Source: Luidia sarsii | Lineage: Eukaryota > Echinodermata > Asteroidea > Paxillosida > Luidiidae | DNA: 64,000 nt | Direction: 5' to 3' | Assembly: GCA_949987565.1 (NCBI GenBank) | Contig: OX465103.1 | Coordinates: 14,056,774-14,120,773 of the forward strand | Part shown: piece by piece, positions 1 to 11,600 of the stretch | How positions within the stretch are numbered: position 1 is the stretch's first letter | Layout: every line of letters begins with the position of its first letter | Made by a program: the position numbers and the translations under genes | Notes under the pieces: generated by a model | The model's database searches: none | What the model was told of the DNA's origin: nothing | Seen by the model: only the letters and a program-made list of their open reading frames with translations

Positions 1-6
1 AACTAC

Positions 7-175
7 TTAGTGGAAGGTTTGCGGTGACACAGTGTACATGTCTTCTCTTTCAAGCAGTTTGGCTCTGACCAGAGCCATAACTATAGCTCATTTCAGAGCC
101 ATACTTCTTGAAAGAGATGTCACCGAAAACCTTCCACTAAGTTTTTCCACCATGCAAACCTTCAAGTCTTATCTA
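7..175. repeat. foldback element derived from Penelope-like termini
   Basis: Inverted arms: GTGGAAGGTTTGCGGTGACA near the left end and its complement ending CTTCCACTAAG near 141. Inside are facing GGCTCTGA/TCAGAGCC blocks. The right flank (CCATGCAAACCTTCAAGTCTT) matches the outer flank of the Penelope-like element at 27,963, so this is probably a retroelement-end derivative. It lies in the intron beyond NOL8 exon 3. Confidence 0.6.
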
Positions 176-184
176 ACCACTTAC

Positions 185-263
185 TTGTCTAAGAAGTTCT
201 CTTTGGCCACTTGGATCTTCACTGTGCGTCCCTTCCATTTTGTGTCGTTGTAGACTGACAGGC
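185..263 (-). CDS. NOL8: NOL8-like exon 3 (end of RRM)
   Basis: This is a 79-bp exon with acceptor TGCAG and donor GTAAGT (184-179). It encodes CLSVYNDTKWKGRTVKIQVA and then KENFLD, the last RRM helix and strand. It ends in phase 2, so the next exon lies left of the window. Confidence 0.84.
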
Positions 264-1545
264 CTGCATTGGGACGAGTGGTAATAGCCAGGTCACCATT
301 TGTCGTAAGAATCTCAGTAAACTACTGCACGACATGATATGCAAAAAAGGTTGCAAACTGCTTCCTGAGTAAAATCTGCTTTTGAGAAAGGTCCTGCTAG
401 ATTTGAAATGTCAGGCCCTCCTAAAATTTGATAAGTCCTGCACAACAAATTCACCTGATGAGCAAAGAGAAGCAGTAGAAATGTTGACTTGAACAAAGTT
501 AAACCCTAGACCCGCTATTTCAGGTACCACTACCAGTGCTCCACCACAGCTTGGGTTATACGCTGTCAAAATCATTACGTCACACCGAGCTTAACTTGTC
601 ACACTTGTGGCAACTGGCACACTGTCACTGACCGTCTTGAAGACAACTTTTAAAGTTGTCAGGGGTAAATTTACATCCAGATATACTCACACTTCTTGAA
701 GTTGGCCTGTGAGATGTCTATGTCCATGTAGGCAAACACATTTGTAATTTCACCTGTTTGCAAAACAAAATGAACAGTTCACCAATAACCAATCCCGTCT
801 CGTCTGCCGGCCTTGAACTCGCTTACCAAAATTTGCTTTTAAACAAGGGTTACACAAGAGTACAAGGGTTATAGTGGCTGTGCCTACAGTTACTGTTGCC
901 CTTGTCAGCTCCTTTTAGAACAAGTTTGATTTGTCCATTGTAGTACAACAATAACAAAAGAATGATTCAAAAATTGATTCAATGAAAGGAGTACTGTGGT
1001 ACAAGGTTCGAATTTCAGAAAAAAAATGTACTAGACAGCAGGTCTAGGAACTGAAGACTCTTACTGGACCTGAACTATTTGTACAAGACCTGTTTCATAA
1101 ATAAAAATGCACACAGTGAAATGAATACCATGAGAAAATACTGTTTACTTGTAGGCCCTACAGGTCAAAGTCAAAGTTATATTTGAGTGGCATTTTCTTC
1201 ATGGTGCAAAAACAAACCTATCTAGACAGCTGGTCCAGTGCAGTCACATTCGGCACTAGACCGACGCTGAAAACACAAGACTCGGTCCACGGTCTAGTGG
1301 ATATTTCAAGCCCTGTGGTATGCAAATGGTATACCATACCTTTTTGAGCATAAAGGAAGCCAGAGCCTTAATATGGATGTAGGCCTACCCTCTATGTCTC
1401 GCTTGGTCCTGATGTCCACTGAGTCGATGTGGCCAAACCGGCCGAAGCGTTCCTGGAGCTCATTCCTGGTCACCTCCTTGTGCAGGCCGCCCACAAACAG
1501 TCTCCTTTTGCCCGGCTGGGCGTCTGTGTCTGTCTCATCTGGCAT
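185..1545 (-). CDS. NOL8: NOL8-like RRM protein, first three coding exons (5' part of gene)
   Basis: The gene is on the minus strand and leaves the window at the left. Coding pieces are 1,389-1,545, 691-753 and 185-263, all with GT-AG boundaries and matching phases (1, 1, 2). Together they give about 97 residues forming one RNA recognition motif. RNP2 is LFVGGL at residues 16-21, RNP1 resembles VFAYMDI near residues 57-63, and a KWKG plus KIQVAKE segment forms the last strand. This arrangement, with an RRM starting almost at the N terminus and an 'AY' RNP1 instead of the usual GFGFV, is that of nucleolar protein 8, a nucleolar RNA-binding factor linked to pre-rRNA processing in vertebrates. 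The start ATG (1,545) has A at -3. Upstream noncoding exons cannot be excluded. Other single-RRM proteins are possible but fit less well. Confidence 0.82.
375..440 (+). repeat. second-family hammerhead-like retroelement end, degenerate
   Basis: Contains TTGAGAAAGGTCCTGCTAGA followed by GAAATGTCAGGCCC, the same layout as the better preserved copy at 6,555-6,593 but with core changes (GAAAT instead of GAAAC). Confidence 0.45.
691..753 (-). CDS. NOL8: NOL8-like exon 2 (RNP1)
   Basis: This is a 63-bp exon between an acceptor (CAG at 756-754) and a consensus donor GTGAGT (690-685). It is open only in the frame required by exon 1. It reads EITNVFAYMDIDISQANFKK and carries the RNP1 strand of the RRM. 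Confidence 0.84.
1002..1315. mobile_element. hAT-like MITE, copy A (intron 1 of NOL8-like gene)
   Basis: A 314-bp element with ends CAAGGTTCGAAT and ATTTCAAGCCCTG. These resemble the CAGGG/CCCTG terminal repeats of hAT-group transposons. It is a diverged copy of the equally long element at 21,279-21,592, in the same orientation. TGTGGTA occurs at both edges and may mark the target duplication. It has no coding capacity. Confidence 0.6.
1389..1545 (-). CDS. NOL8: NOL8-like exon 1 (start codon, RNP2)
   Basis: The ATG is at 1,545-1,543. The exon encodes 52 codons plus one base and ends at 1,389 before a GTAGGC donor. It begins with an acidic MPDETDTDAQ segment followed by KRRLFVGGL, the first RRM strand. 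A second possible donor (GTATGG near 1,340) lies downstream, but using it breaks the frame into exon 2. Confidence 0.83.
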
Positions 1546-2507
1546 GTTTATACCTTGTTGGGTGTTTTTTTTTCCTTCTTGTTTCGTTTTGTTATATCTC
1601 TAATTCAGAGGCTTCACCATCGTACAGTTCCAAGGACAAGAGCCTGTTTGTGAGTAAAGTCAGTCAGAGTTGAGTTATTGTCAAGCAATTAGGCAATCCT
1701 ACAAACTACTTACCAGTAATGTTGGCCGCAAATTTCACGCCTTTCAAAATCTTAAACTTTAAAGTTTGTGCAATCGTAGTCCTTAGTACTTACTGGGCCG
1801 TTAGTCCTGAGCTACTCTTTCACAATTTTTGATTTACCAGTATCCATCGCACTAACGTCCCATGAAGATATAGTAAAACACAAATGCTAAACAGCTGGCC
1901 TTAAAAATGCTCGAAATCGCATCAAAAGATTCAATAAAAGCACCTACCGGATTCTACACATATTACGACAAACAAGCGGTACGTATGCCGACATACATTT
2001 TGTCGGAATTGCAATCTAAAGATTAATCGTAAGTACCGCTGAAGTACCACTTGTTCATCTTGACATACATCCAGAAGGTGGTTTTATTGAATCTTTTGAC
2101 GCAATTTTGGGCATTTTTAAGGCAATCTATTGAGCACAAATTTGTGTTTTACTGTATATTAATCTACGTGGGACGTTAGTGACGGATAAATAAAACATCG
2201 TTAAAGAGGAGCTCCTAATGGCCCAGTAAGTGGGACTAGTGCAATCGCAAAGTCCCGGGCGCAAACAGTTTAAATAAATAATAAAGACAGTGTATATTTT
2301 GCCGACACTGGCATTCTTCTTGCAAACGCTATTTTGTTGTTCCCTTACTCTGATTGGCTCATTTTCCTTAAAGTTTGCACAAGGGATCTTGCAATTGCAC
2401 AATGTTTAACTTGACTGCAAGGAAGCCGCAAGGCTTATACTTTAACTTTATTAATTTAATTTAACTATGTAGTAGTCAGAACAGTATAGCCTAGGTAATA
2501 GAGGTCT

Positions 2508-3365
2508 GCGGCTGCGCCTACCCCCAGAACTGTGGGGTTCTACGTCGTCCGCTGCTCTCCCGACGCTGCGAAGACGTACAGGGGACCAGACTGCCAGTTG
2601 CGGCGCTACCGTTTGGATCTTGCGACCGAAACGGGAGGTTTTCGCCCATTTTGGGGGGGAAACCAACACATTTTCGCCACATGGACAGTTGCACACAGGT
2701 GCGTGGTATGTAAACCACATTTGCTACAAATCTTGGGCCAAATGAAGCAGTATTTTATGAGTTATGCTGAACCTGCTGATCCCTATGCCACTGCACTTGT
2801 GAACGTTACACAGAAGCCTATGGGGAAAAAACATAGTTATCTGCGGGGTTCCGGTCGGGAGAGCTGCGGACGACGTAAAACCCCACAGTTCTGTAGTCTG
2901 AGTAACTTGGACCCGACAAGTCACCCTTTTTTTATCGAATTTTGAAATTTTGAGTTTCGGGTGACTGTAGGGTCCAAGAAAATCAGTGTCCTAAAGCTGA
3001 TTAGTGATTATATGTACAAACCGCCAAAAACCATTTCGACCGCCCGACACAAACCCCCAGATTTACCGCTGAAAACACCCGTATCACCGTCCTACGTGCC
3101 CATTTTTGGATTCAGTGAGAATCAAGGATTCTAATACTGGTCATTTGCTTTACTCACGTTTTGGAAAAAAGGAAAAAAATACCATCAGTTGATCGAGAAG
3201 GTGTTTCGTTTCGCCCGTGCGACAGCCAAAACAAGGAGGCAGCCATCTTTTTTCTATAAATAGCATTCTGACAGTTCCGTGTTGGCTGTCGCACGGGCGA
3301 AACGAAACACCTTGCCGGGTCAAAGTTACTCGGACTAACAGTTCTGGGGGTACGGCTGCGCCCAG
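2508..3365. repeat. nested foldback elements
   Basis: Two inverted pairs are visible. Arms 2,523-2,563 and 2,853-2,893 are about 40 bp with about two mismatches. Arms 3,198-3,229 and 3,282-3,313 are a perfect 32-bp inverted repeat with a 52-nt loop. The outer edges share CCCCCAGAACTGT/ACAGTTCTGGGGG, suggesting one element inserted in another. No gene is seen here. Confidence 0.6.
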
Positions 3366-5580
3366 ACACTACTCACTGACTCAGGTCAGTTCCTGACTGC
3401 TGCTTTAAAAAGTCAAATTTTATAAACTAACTTGTTCAAATTTACATGTAATTGAATCGTGATCAAAGCCATTGCTAGGCTGCATTATGTTTGGAGACGC
3501 AGGCAGTGCTCAGCACTCGAGTCCTACTTCTGACTTACTCGGACTGTTTTGGACACAAGTTGCTCGAGCAAAAGGCTCATGGGCGTCGCTTGCGTGTATC
3601 ATAATCTAGTGCCTACTAAGTAGTAGTGCCGTAGTGGGCTCAAAATCGCTCAAGCAGTTGTCAATTTCTCTATAAAATCTGTCAAAATGACCCCGATGCT
3701 TAAACACAGATTGTGATTATTCTCACCGCATTTGATTCTTCAACAAACCAGGATCGAGAAGACCAACAAGCTCCTCATATCCAGCCGTCTGCAAGTGCAA
3801 CTTGTCGGACGATGGAACACACTAGACAGGCTACCCTCAGCTGTGTACTTACGCTCATAACTGGTGGGCGTCTGGGTTCCATCCATTGCACGTGCGTCGA
3901 AATTACTGCTGCGCAAAATCAGCATGCCAAGTTAGGCTGCGTCCGGCCGAGTTCGTTGGCTGCGGCTTGAGAGCACGCACGAGTCTACGGAAGTCGTCAA
4001 CCAGCGGCTGCAACCAGTTCCCATAGGATTGCATGTTACTTCTAGCCGTACACTGTCGATATCGGCAGAGGGTTTTTCGGTGAAGTTGTTTGGGGGGGGG
4101 GGCTCTTCCAAAAATAGGGCATCTTCCTTGGGCCTATAAACCGTGCTTTAAATCTAAGAAGAAAAAAAACCCGATTCCATGCCTTTGTAGTTATTGTACT
4201 TTGAAGCCTGAGTCGTGTTTCAGGAACTTGACTGGAAAGGCCCGGGGTTATGGTTCAGCAACACTGGCATCATAAAGACAGTTTCATAATCATAGGCCTA
4301 CCCCCTTTTAGTTTTGCCATCTACATGTATAGCTATACGGGCCCAGATAGGCCCAACCCATGTAAGAAGCGTTGTGTGTGCGACCCCGCCCCAGCCATTT
4401 TGTTATCGGTTGATGAGCGACGCTTAAAAAATCCTGGTACAGTTTGGGTCCACCGTCACTCCAAGTTAGTCGATCGAGCTCGACCTCGGCCTCATTAAAA
4501 TGTTATTTCATGGCACCCCTCCTCCAGTCCACCTATAGTTTGCCTATTGTCGTTTTCGTCTCTCAAAGTCAAACTGCCACGGACTTGGCAGGCGAATAAC
4601 GAGAACAATTCCATCCAGCGGGTAAACAAGGTGCACTAATTGTCCACTAACACCAAACCAAAAGAGGAGTTTGAATCGAGATAAAAATCATAGAATCGCA
4701 ACTTTTGTTGAACATGTAGAGGTGTGAACGTCCCTGATGAGCGACATTATTTACCAGCTATTCAAGGCAAACAAACTTTGCGTCAGTACAAAGACAATTC
4801 GAAGTGGGAATGCAAGGTACCGGTCTAGGCCATAGATACTCGCATAAGTTACCACGTGGCCGTGGAAGAAATAGTCCGATGGTGACACGGTTTTGTATAA
4901 TATGCAAACAATCAAGAGCTGCAATGGAAAAGACTCACCATATCCCTATGCCTGCATTGTGATACAAAATCTGAAGAGCCCACGCAAACAAAGTTTGGAG
5001 GGATGAATTATAGTACTCTGGTTCTTTTCTTTATTTACATATGCATTATAAGTTCATAAACAGAAGAATACAATGTTTCTTTGTTTTACCAATCAATATA
5101 TTTTATCGTATAGAAAAGTTTGCACGAAAGGTAACTTCATCCTTGGGGAAAATATCGCAATACTTACAGTAATACCACAGTCAAACAAAGAATACAAGAA
5201 ATTGTTAAAGTGATAGATTTCAGTGTAAAAAATAGGCAAACACGGAACATCCACGATCGAAAGTTTGATAAAAAAAAAAACACTGATGACCCAAGTAAAA
5301 CAAAAATGGTACAGCTCTAACGAAACTACGATACGGATGCGTTTTGGCGCGTCAAAACTAGGAATCGGTTCCACTATTACTCTGAGATTCCCACGGCAAT
5401 TTTATTTAGGCTAGAGCTGCACTGCACTTGGTGACGAAGTGCCCAGACGCTCCCAGCAGAGAGAGCCGAACTCATTCTTGGCCGTGACCGCCAAAAAACG
5501 CACCCCTGCTGATGACTCCGAATCGCGGCACACGACAAGACTGTGTAGCCGTGCGTTCCGAAAGTGGCGGCCACACTGCC
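3366..5580. other. intergenic, no gene recognised
   Basis: Only short unconvincing frames occur. The stretch 3,977-4,050 (ACGAGTCTACGGAAGTCGTC and on) recurs diverged at 24,679-24,752, so it is a dispersed repeat. A G-run (4,091-4,102) and A-rich patches are present. Nothing else is supported. Confidence 0.5.
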
Positions 5581-5584
5581 AAGA

Positions 5585-5895
5585 ACTGGATGACACTTCA
5601 AGGTTTGCACGGTGGAAATACTTCGGAAGGTTTGCAGTGACAGTGTGACACCATGTAAAACTTCTCTTTCGAGAAGGAGTGTGGCTCTGAAATAGCCGGT
5701 AACTCAACGTGTCGGGTAGTGTGTACTCTGCCCTGTCTCCTGACAGTGACGACGGGCAGAGTACACACAACCCGATACGCCGGTTACCGGATCCTTTCAG
5801 AGCCACACTCCTTCTCGAAAGAGAAGTGTTACATGGTGCATAGCGCAAGGGCAGTGCATGGTGTCAAAGCAAACCTTCCACTTAGCCAAGAACAG
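5585..5895. repeat. long foldback element with facing retroelement ends
   Basis: The arms start near GGAAGGTTTGCAGTGACA (5,621) and end near GCAAACCTTCCACTTAG (5,870-5,886). The centre is a palindrome of GGGTAGTGTGTACTCTGCCC against its complement, around 5,712-5,780. It is two opposed copies of the Penelope-like terminal sequence. The hammerhead-like cores are mutated (GATACG for GAAACG). Confidence 0.6.
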
Positions 5896-6554
5896 CTTGA
5901 TTTTTTTTTCCGGTTTAGCTTGGTGCTAAGAACATTTTTTTGCACATACATATACACCATCCAGTCAAATCTAAATAAAAATTACCAGGGGAAAACTGAG
6001 TGGAATAAGAGTAGAACCTTATAGAGCTTCATGGTAGAACCATCTATGGCAGAACCGAATCTTGGTTTTCGCCGCCCAAAATGCACCTCAGCATTCAGTC
6101 CCATGCAACGTGTCGGCATCATCATTCTAAAGTTTCTTTTCGTCACTCTCAGATATAATACCACATAATAAACAATCAAGAGTGCTAGAAAGCGGGAGTC
6201 GCCGGTTCGAGTCCTGCTCGTGCTGCCTAGGACTTTGTTTTTTTGTCCACTCGGACATTTGGGCAAATCACTACGAATAGTGTGCTTCGCCACACAATAT
6301 GCAACTGCTCGACGCCAAAGAAAAACTTAATCGAGTTAATCAGTTAATACATATATTCACCAACGCTAATTACAATATATCTAAAGGCGTAGTATTATGC
6401 AGGAAAAACACACGACTTTAGAAATGGAAAAAAAGAAAAGAGAAAGAAGCAAATATCCAAAATAAATGCAATAAGAACATCATCTTAATAATGCCTTGCA
6501 TCATAGTACGAGGGGATATTCTAACCGCATTTTAATTATCTTAAAATTTAGTGG

Positions 6555-6593
6555 GCCTGACGTTTCGATCCTAGCAGGACCTTCCTCAAAGGC
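6555..6593 (-). ncRNA. hammerhead-like ribozyme motif, second family
   Basis: Read on the minus strand: GCCT, then TTGAGGA, one A, stem GGTCC-TGCTA-GGATC, then GAAACGTC, then AGGC. Stem I GCCT/AGGC pairs fully and stem II pairs over five positions (one G-U). The core matches YUGANGA...GAAA and stem III is reduced to the self-complementary ACGU, with C as the cleavage-site base. The C3 position is U here, and one extra base precedes stem II. This resembles the short-stem-III hammerhead variants known from Penelope-like retroelements. Activity is not shown. Confidence 0.5.
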
Positions 6594-6720
6594 AGAATGA
6601 CAAGGACAAAAAAATAAATAAAAAGCAACCATACATTGTACTTGATTGGTCGTCAGTCCTTGTTGTTGATATATTTGATCAGAATGCTGTAATGGTTTAA
6701 AGTCACTTTGTTCTGCTACT

Positions 6721-7097
6721 TTAAAGCCCCTACACAACATTGGTCAAGGTCAAAGAAAATAGCATCTATACCTTGTCTGATCCAACATATGCATGAAATA
6801 GCACACACCTGTGAAAATTTCAGCTCAATCCGCCAACCGAGTCTCAAGAAAATCATGAAAACCGCTTTATTTGCTTCGCGAAAATGCAGCATTCAATGCC
6901 GTACTGTTCCCAAAAATAGTTTAGATCTCGGTGAGACGTAAACTATTGCTTTTACTCATTTCTACCAAAATACAACATTTTAGGCAGAAATTCAGTGAGA
7001 GGTTTCTACCATAACCATCCTCAAACTGTATAAGTTTCAAGTAAATCTGTAAACATTTCTGTTTTTCGATCTTACCAATGTTGTGTAGGGGGTTTAA
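6721..7097. mobile_element. TIR-bounded nonautonomous element, copy 1
   Basis: Terminal inverted repeats are TTAAAGCCCCTACACAACAT at the left and its near-complement ATGTTGTGTAGGGGGTTTAA at the right. It has a diverged copy in opposite orientation at 11,715-12,057. It shows no coding capacity. Confidence 0.6.
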
Positions 7098-7402
7098 ACA
7101 GAGTTATCAACACCATTACAACAAAATGGTCACATTCACACAAAAAATGACAGCAGTGTTAAGCACTTTTAACAAAATGAGACCTTGGAACAAGAAGAAC
7201 TTCTGGTCGAAATCACTACGCAAAAAAAACCCCAAAAATTCTTACAAAAATAAAATGGAACTTTATACAAATGCTCAGAAGATTCTTTTTACACAAAAAT
7301 GCTGAACAGGCTTAGATTGTTGGTATTTTTTTTAACGAGGCGGGCTCTTTTAATGAGGTGGGCCATTCTGGAGTGGTGTACTGTTAATCATGAAAGGAAA
7401 TT

Positions 7403-7850
7403 TGACTGGACCATGGACTTGAAGCCAGACATCTGATTTGACATACCAGCGCTCTTACAACGTGAGCTATCCAGCCCTTAGGTATAGGGCCTTTTCCATA
7501 AACGCCCTTTACGAATCCATGGATCAGGCTCGGGCTCAGGCTTTGTCTCCGTCTAATAAAACCTGAAAATCCAGGTTTGGGTTTGTCACCGAATTTGAAA
7601 ATTTGTTGGCTTGATAAAGTATAGAGTATTCGCTAAGAAACTTGGGCCAAACTCTTATTTTGAGATGCCTATGACAGTATAACAAGTAAGAAAAATATGA
7701 TCAAAAAGCCTAAGCCTAAGCCTGAGCTTTCATTTCGTAAACGGCCACAGTCAAGTATCTTTACTGGAGAGTTTGGGCGTCAGGCAGAAGCCATTAACCA
7801 TTAACTAACTATATCTCCAAGGATCATGCACCCATTTTCATTCAGTTGAA
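7403..7850 (-). repeat. tRNA-derived SINE, copy 1
   Basis: On the minus strand the tRNA-like part at 7,403-7,477 has an A box near TAGCTCACGTTGTAAGAGC and a B box near GGCTTCAAGTCCA. Flanking sequence (ATCTCCAAGGATCA and CATTTTCATTCAG) recurs beside the copy at 13,088, so both belong to one family with a 5' extension. Confidence 0.55.
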
Positions 7851-8627
7851 GACAATAGGATCACTACAAGTGGATGCATGCAGCTTTGAAGAACATTAAT
7901 TCCAAACAAAGGAAAGGAAAATGACTGGGAATTTTGTTAAATTGAAATATTTCTTATATCATAATTAAAATAGCAACTAAAAAAATTGGACAGGACGGAA
8001 CTTAAACCATGTCATGTTCCTTTCCTTTGCTCATTTGAAAATGTCCACTGTGTTTTTTACTGCTGCATAAAAGTAAGTTATTAACTGATCTTGTATCGCT
8101 CTTAAATGCTCTTAATCAACAACAACAGGGCGTTACCAATTTTCAAACACACTTATTATGAAATTCCACATGTAGTATTGCATAATGTAGTAATGTGTGG
8201 TATAAATGCATTTTGCATAGGTTGCATTATACTCAATCATACATAGTAGTATACATTGTGTGTCTCACCCTGTAGAGTTTGGATTTATATGATACATCAA
8301 AATACCTGTTTTGAGAGACATGTCAACAGGCAGAGATAAAAACAAACAAATTCTCCGTGGGAAGAGTCAAAATTTTGAAATGGCAGTTTCCATAAAAGAC
8401 AATTGGTCGATTTCACCAAACACATCGTAACTTACGATCAATCGCAAGACAATGAGCTATGCACAAAACCATTTCAACTTACAAAGGGTTGTCGATCGTA
8501 TATATTTAGTTACAATGCATTGTAAGGCCTTTTGAAATCCACCCAATATCCTTTAGAAGGAGCACTATTCCTTATTAGGTTGGAAGTATATTGACATGCA
8601 TACTTGTGGCCCAGACTGGTGCCCGTA

Positions 8628-8696
8628 TCATCTCAGTTGGAGGAAGTATGGCAGGAAGGCAAGAAACTCGACCTTGTCAATGGTTGAATTCAGATC
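8628..8696 (-). CDS. EF-hand gene exon 12, terminal exon with stop
   Basis: This is a 69-bp exon after acceptor CCCACAG. It encodes DLNSTIDKVEFLAFLPYFLQ, LR and a TGA stop at 8,630-8,628. With the preceding Gly-Lys it forms the last half EF-hand (D-x-N-x-x-I-x-x-x-E-F). I saw no clear AATAAA close downstream, so the 3' end is not placed. Confidence 0.78.
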   Translation of the reverse strand, partial: DLNSTIDKVEFLAFLPYFLQLR

Positions 8697-11600
8697 CTGT
8701 GGGTTCAAGACAAAGAGGGAAGGTTGACTAAACTAAATTGTAATGTTGCATCTTTGAATCAATGTACAATTAAAAAAATGTGCTGGTGGGCAGTGCTATA
8801 TGCATTGTCAGACTTTCTATAACTTGTGAGTCAGACTCGAGTATGCCTCAAGTCTTAATTTACATGACTCAGATTCGGACTCGTGTCACGATGAAAAATG
8901 ATTCAGACTTAGACTTGGACCTACTGACTCGGACTTGAACTCTACTTGCATGAATTGTGCAAGAAAACTAGCATGCAAACACGACATGTTGATGACAAAC
9001 GAATACGCACCTTTCCAATGTTGGTCAGTATCTGGCCGACCAGCATCTGGTCTGACACCAAGTCTCTATCAGTCATCATGGACAGTAACTCGATGAGGCT
9101 GGCAATGGAGATGGCACCAGTCTGCTGACGGTCTACCGATGCAAACATCATCTACAACAAAACATAACAGGCCATTGTAATTGTGACATTACTGGAGTCT
9201 GGAGACCGTTCTAGAATCGACCTACTGTACATATCAACCATCGTTCAGACTATCTTCCACAGACGTGGTAGAAGAAACTGAAGTTGCACGCCTAGACCTT
9301 AGTTTCTTCTGGTGTATTAATTGTGCAGTTTCTGATTGCTGGAGACCAATGCAGGTCTCATGGGATGTTGTCTCTGGGGGTGGAGCCCAGTATACTATCT
9401 TGGAAAACAGTAACACCAACCCCCTACATGTAGTCACCTTTGTTTGGTTGTTGCAGGTATATGGTAGATATGGTCAGATATTTGACTACTTGAAAATATA
9501 CAACTATAATACAAGTAGTTTGGTGCACAGGGCTAAACTGAGTTAAACATTTTTGGGGGTTTTTAAATATCGAAAATTCTGTGAGCCTGACGTTTGCATC
9601 TTAGCATTGATTCTGCCTTTTAAAGAGGTCTTGCTAGGATTGAAATGTCAGGCCCTCCTAATTTTTAATATTTGCATTTTGGTAACTACGTACGTAAGGA
9701 GCTTGCAACATTTTGGCATGTTACTCTTGGTTGTTGTTTTATTAAGGAGAAACAGAGAACTTACAACAAACTGCATGAGGTACTGCTGAATTGTGGTGAA
9801 GTTGATGTTGTCGTAGGCATCCTTGATCGGTGCGGGCAGGGAGGTCATCTTATCGCCGAGGCATGTCACTCCCACAAACTCCTCCAGGCCAAAGAACGTG
9901 CTACTGCTGACTGCTTCGTACACCTGGCACAAGGACATGAAAGACTTGGCTACTTATTTGTGCAAGTGCTAGCACAAAACCGGTAGAAAAACGACAAGAA
10001 GAGTCACACTAACAAGAAAGGAGTCTTCAGAGAGTAGGAGTTGAAATTCAGAGGGAAAGGAAGAAAAAAGAAGAAGTAAAGTACTCGTCTGACTATTTAT
10101 ATGGAGTTTGCAGTGACACCATGTAAGTCATCTCTTGCCAGGAGTATGGCTCTGAGAAGAGACTGTAACTAAATGTTTCAGACTGTATGTACATGTACTG
10201 GGCCAATTTCCACATTGTGATTCCACCATGCAGACCTTTCAGTCTTACCTACATTATATTTCATGCTTTCAAGGAAGATTCTATTTAGTGGTCAAAACAT
10301 CATGGTCTGGCTCTTTTTCTTCGAGATTTGATCAAGATATTGGTAGGCCAGAGAGCAGCTGTTTTGACTATTTGCCACACTAACCTACATGTACATTCCC
10401 CCTTTTTTGGGTATAAATATATCAAAAATAAGGAGGGCCTGACATTGCAATCCTAGCAGGCCCTTCTATTGAGAAAGGACCTTTCTTTGAGAAAGGGTTG
10501 AAACATTGTATGTTGGTCATTTTAGTCAGTCAGCAGTTGGTAACATGTTTGAATACAATCATGTATTACTTTTTTTGTTTGACCTAGAAAGATTCAAATA
10601 GAATACAAGGGCACAACAAGGACAAAGGAAAAAGACCAGTTGACTAGTATTTGGGAGGCCATCATCTAAGGTCTGGAAGAGCGCTGGTAGAAGTCCAGGT
10701 TCGGTCAAAGTTTTCTTTTGACAGTGAATTCACCGTGAAAATAATCGCCTATCTTACCTGATAAGGACATCTTCAGGTCACTAAAAAGACCATGAAAAAA
10801 ACATGAATATCTAGGGTGGCAAGCTCCAGCCTTGAGGGATGGCTAATTCAATTACCAGTAGGGACAACCAGCCCCCATACAGGTACTGTATGGTGTCCTT
10901 GTAACTGTCACTCCCAGATACTTCTAAATTGCCTCTAGCCATTTACCACCAGGAATGTGGCCTTGGAGACCACTGGTGAAAAACAGTGAAAATGCCTTGG
11001 CAAACTGTGTGCCATGAAATAGAGATGAAAACACAGTGAATTTTCTTTTCACGGCTAAATGAGATTTTCACCCCATTTTCACGGTTTAGATGTTCATAGT
11101 GTCTTTGGTATTTATTTCAAGGCCTCCAGAAAAAAATAAAGATTGGGTCTAAAAGCTTTCAAGAGGGAGAAAAAACCGGTAAAGAATACTGTGGTATTGG
11201 TACACACATGGGACAGTTGCACACAACACGACACACTCAAACCAACACCAGGTACAGGAACAGACTTTACAGGAAAGAAGTTTTAAAAGGTCTAAAAATT
11301 CCTTCAAGTCTAGTTCACTCAGTCACAGGACTAGAAATGCATTTGAGAAAAGAAGTTGTAATAAGGAGAGCAACTGAAACTATTACAGATATATAGCTGC
11401 CAACCTATTATTAATGGAAATTGCGAATACTTCTGCTAAATAAAGAGGAATCACAGAGCAAACTAGATAGTAGATAGGAATATGATGTATTTCCAAGCCA
11501 AAATCAGAATCTGTTGTCGGAAGCTTGTAAAAAGTTATAATAGGAATGGTTGGTAGCTATGCAAATATAACATGATTTTATCACAAGAATGTAATTCAAT

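Noticed and set aside
6170..6240. Possible tRNA gene on the plus strand (GCCGGTTCGAGTCCTGCTCG).
   Set aside because: It has a good B box but no A box or matching acceptor arm at the right distance; probably a tRNA-derived remnant.
10740..10790. CTGATAAGGACATCTTCAGG as another ribozyme core.
   Set aside because: No GAAA element follows at a suitable distance and no stems form.
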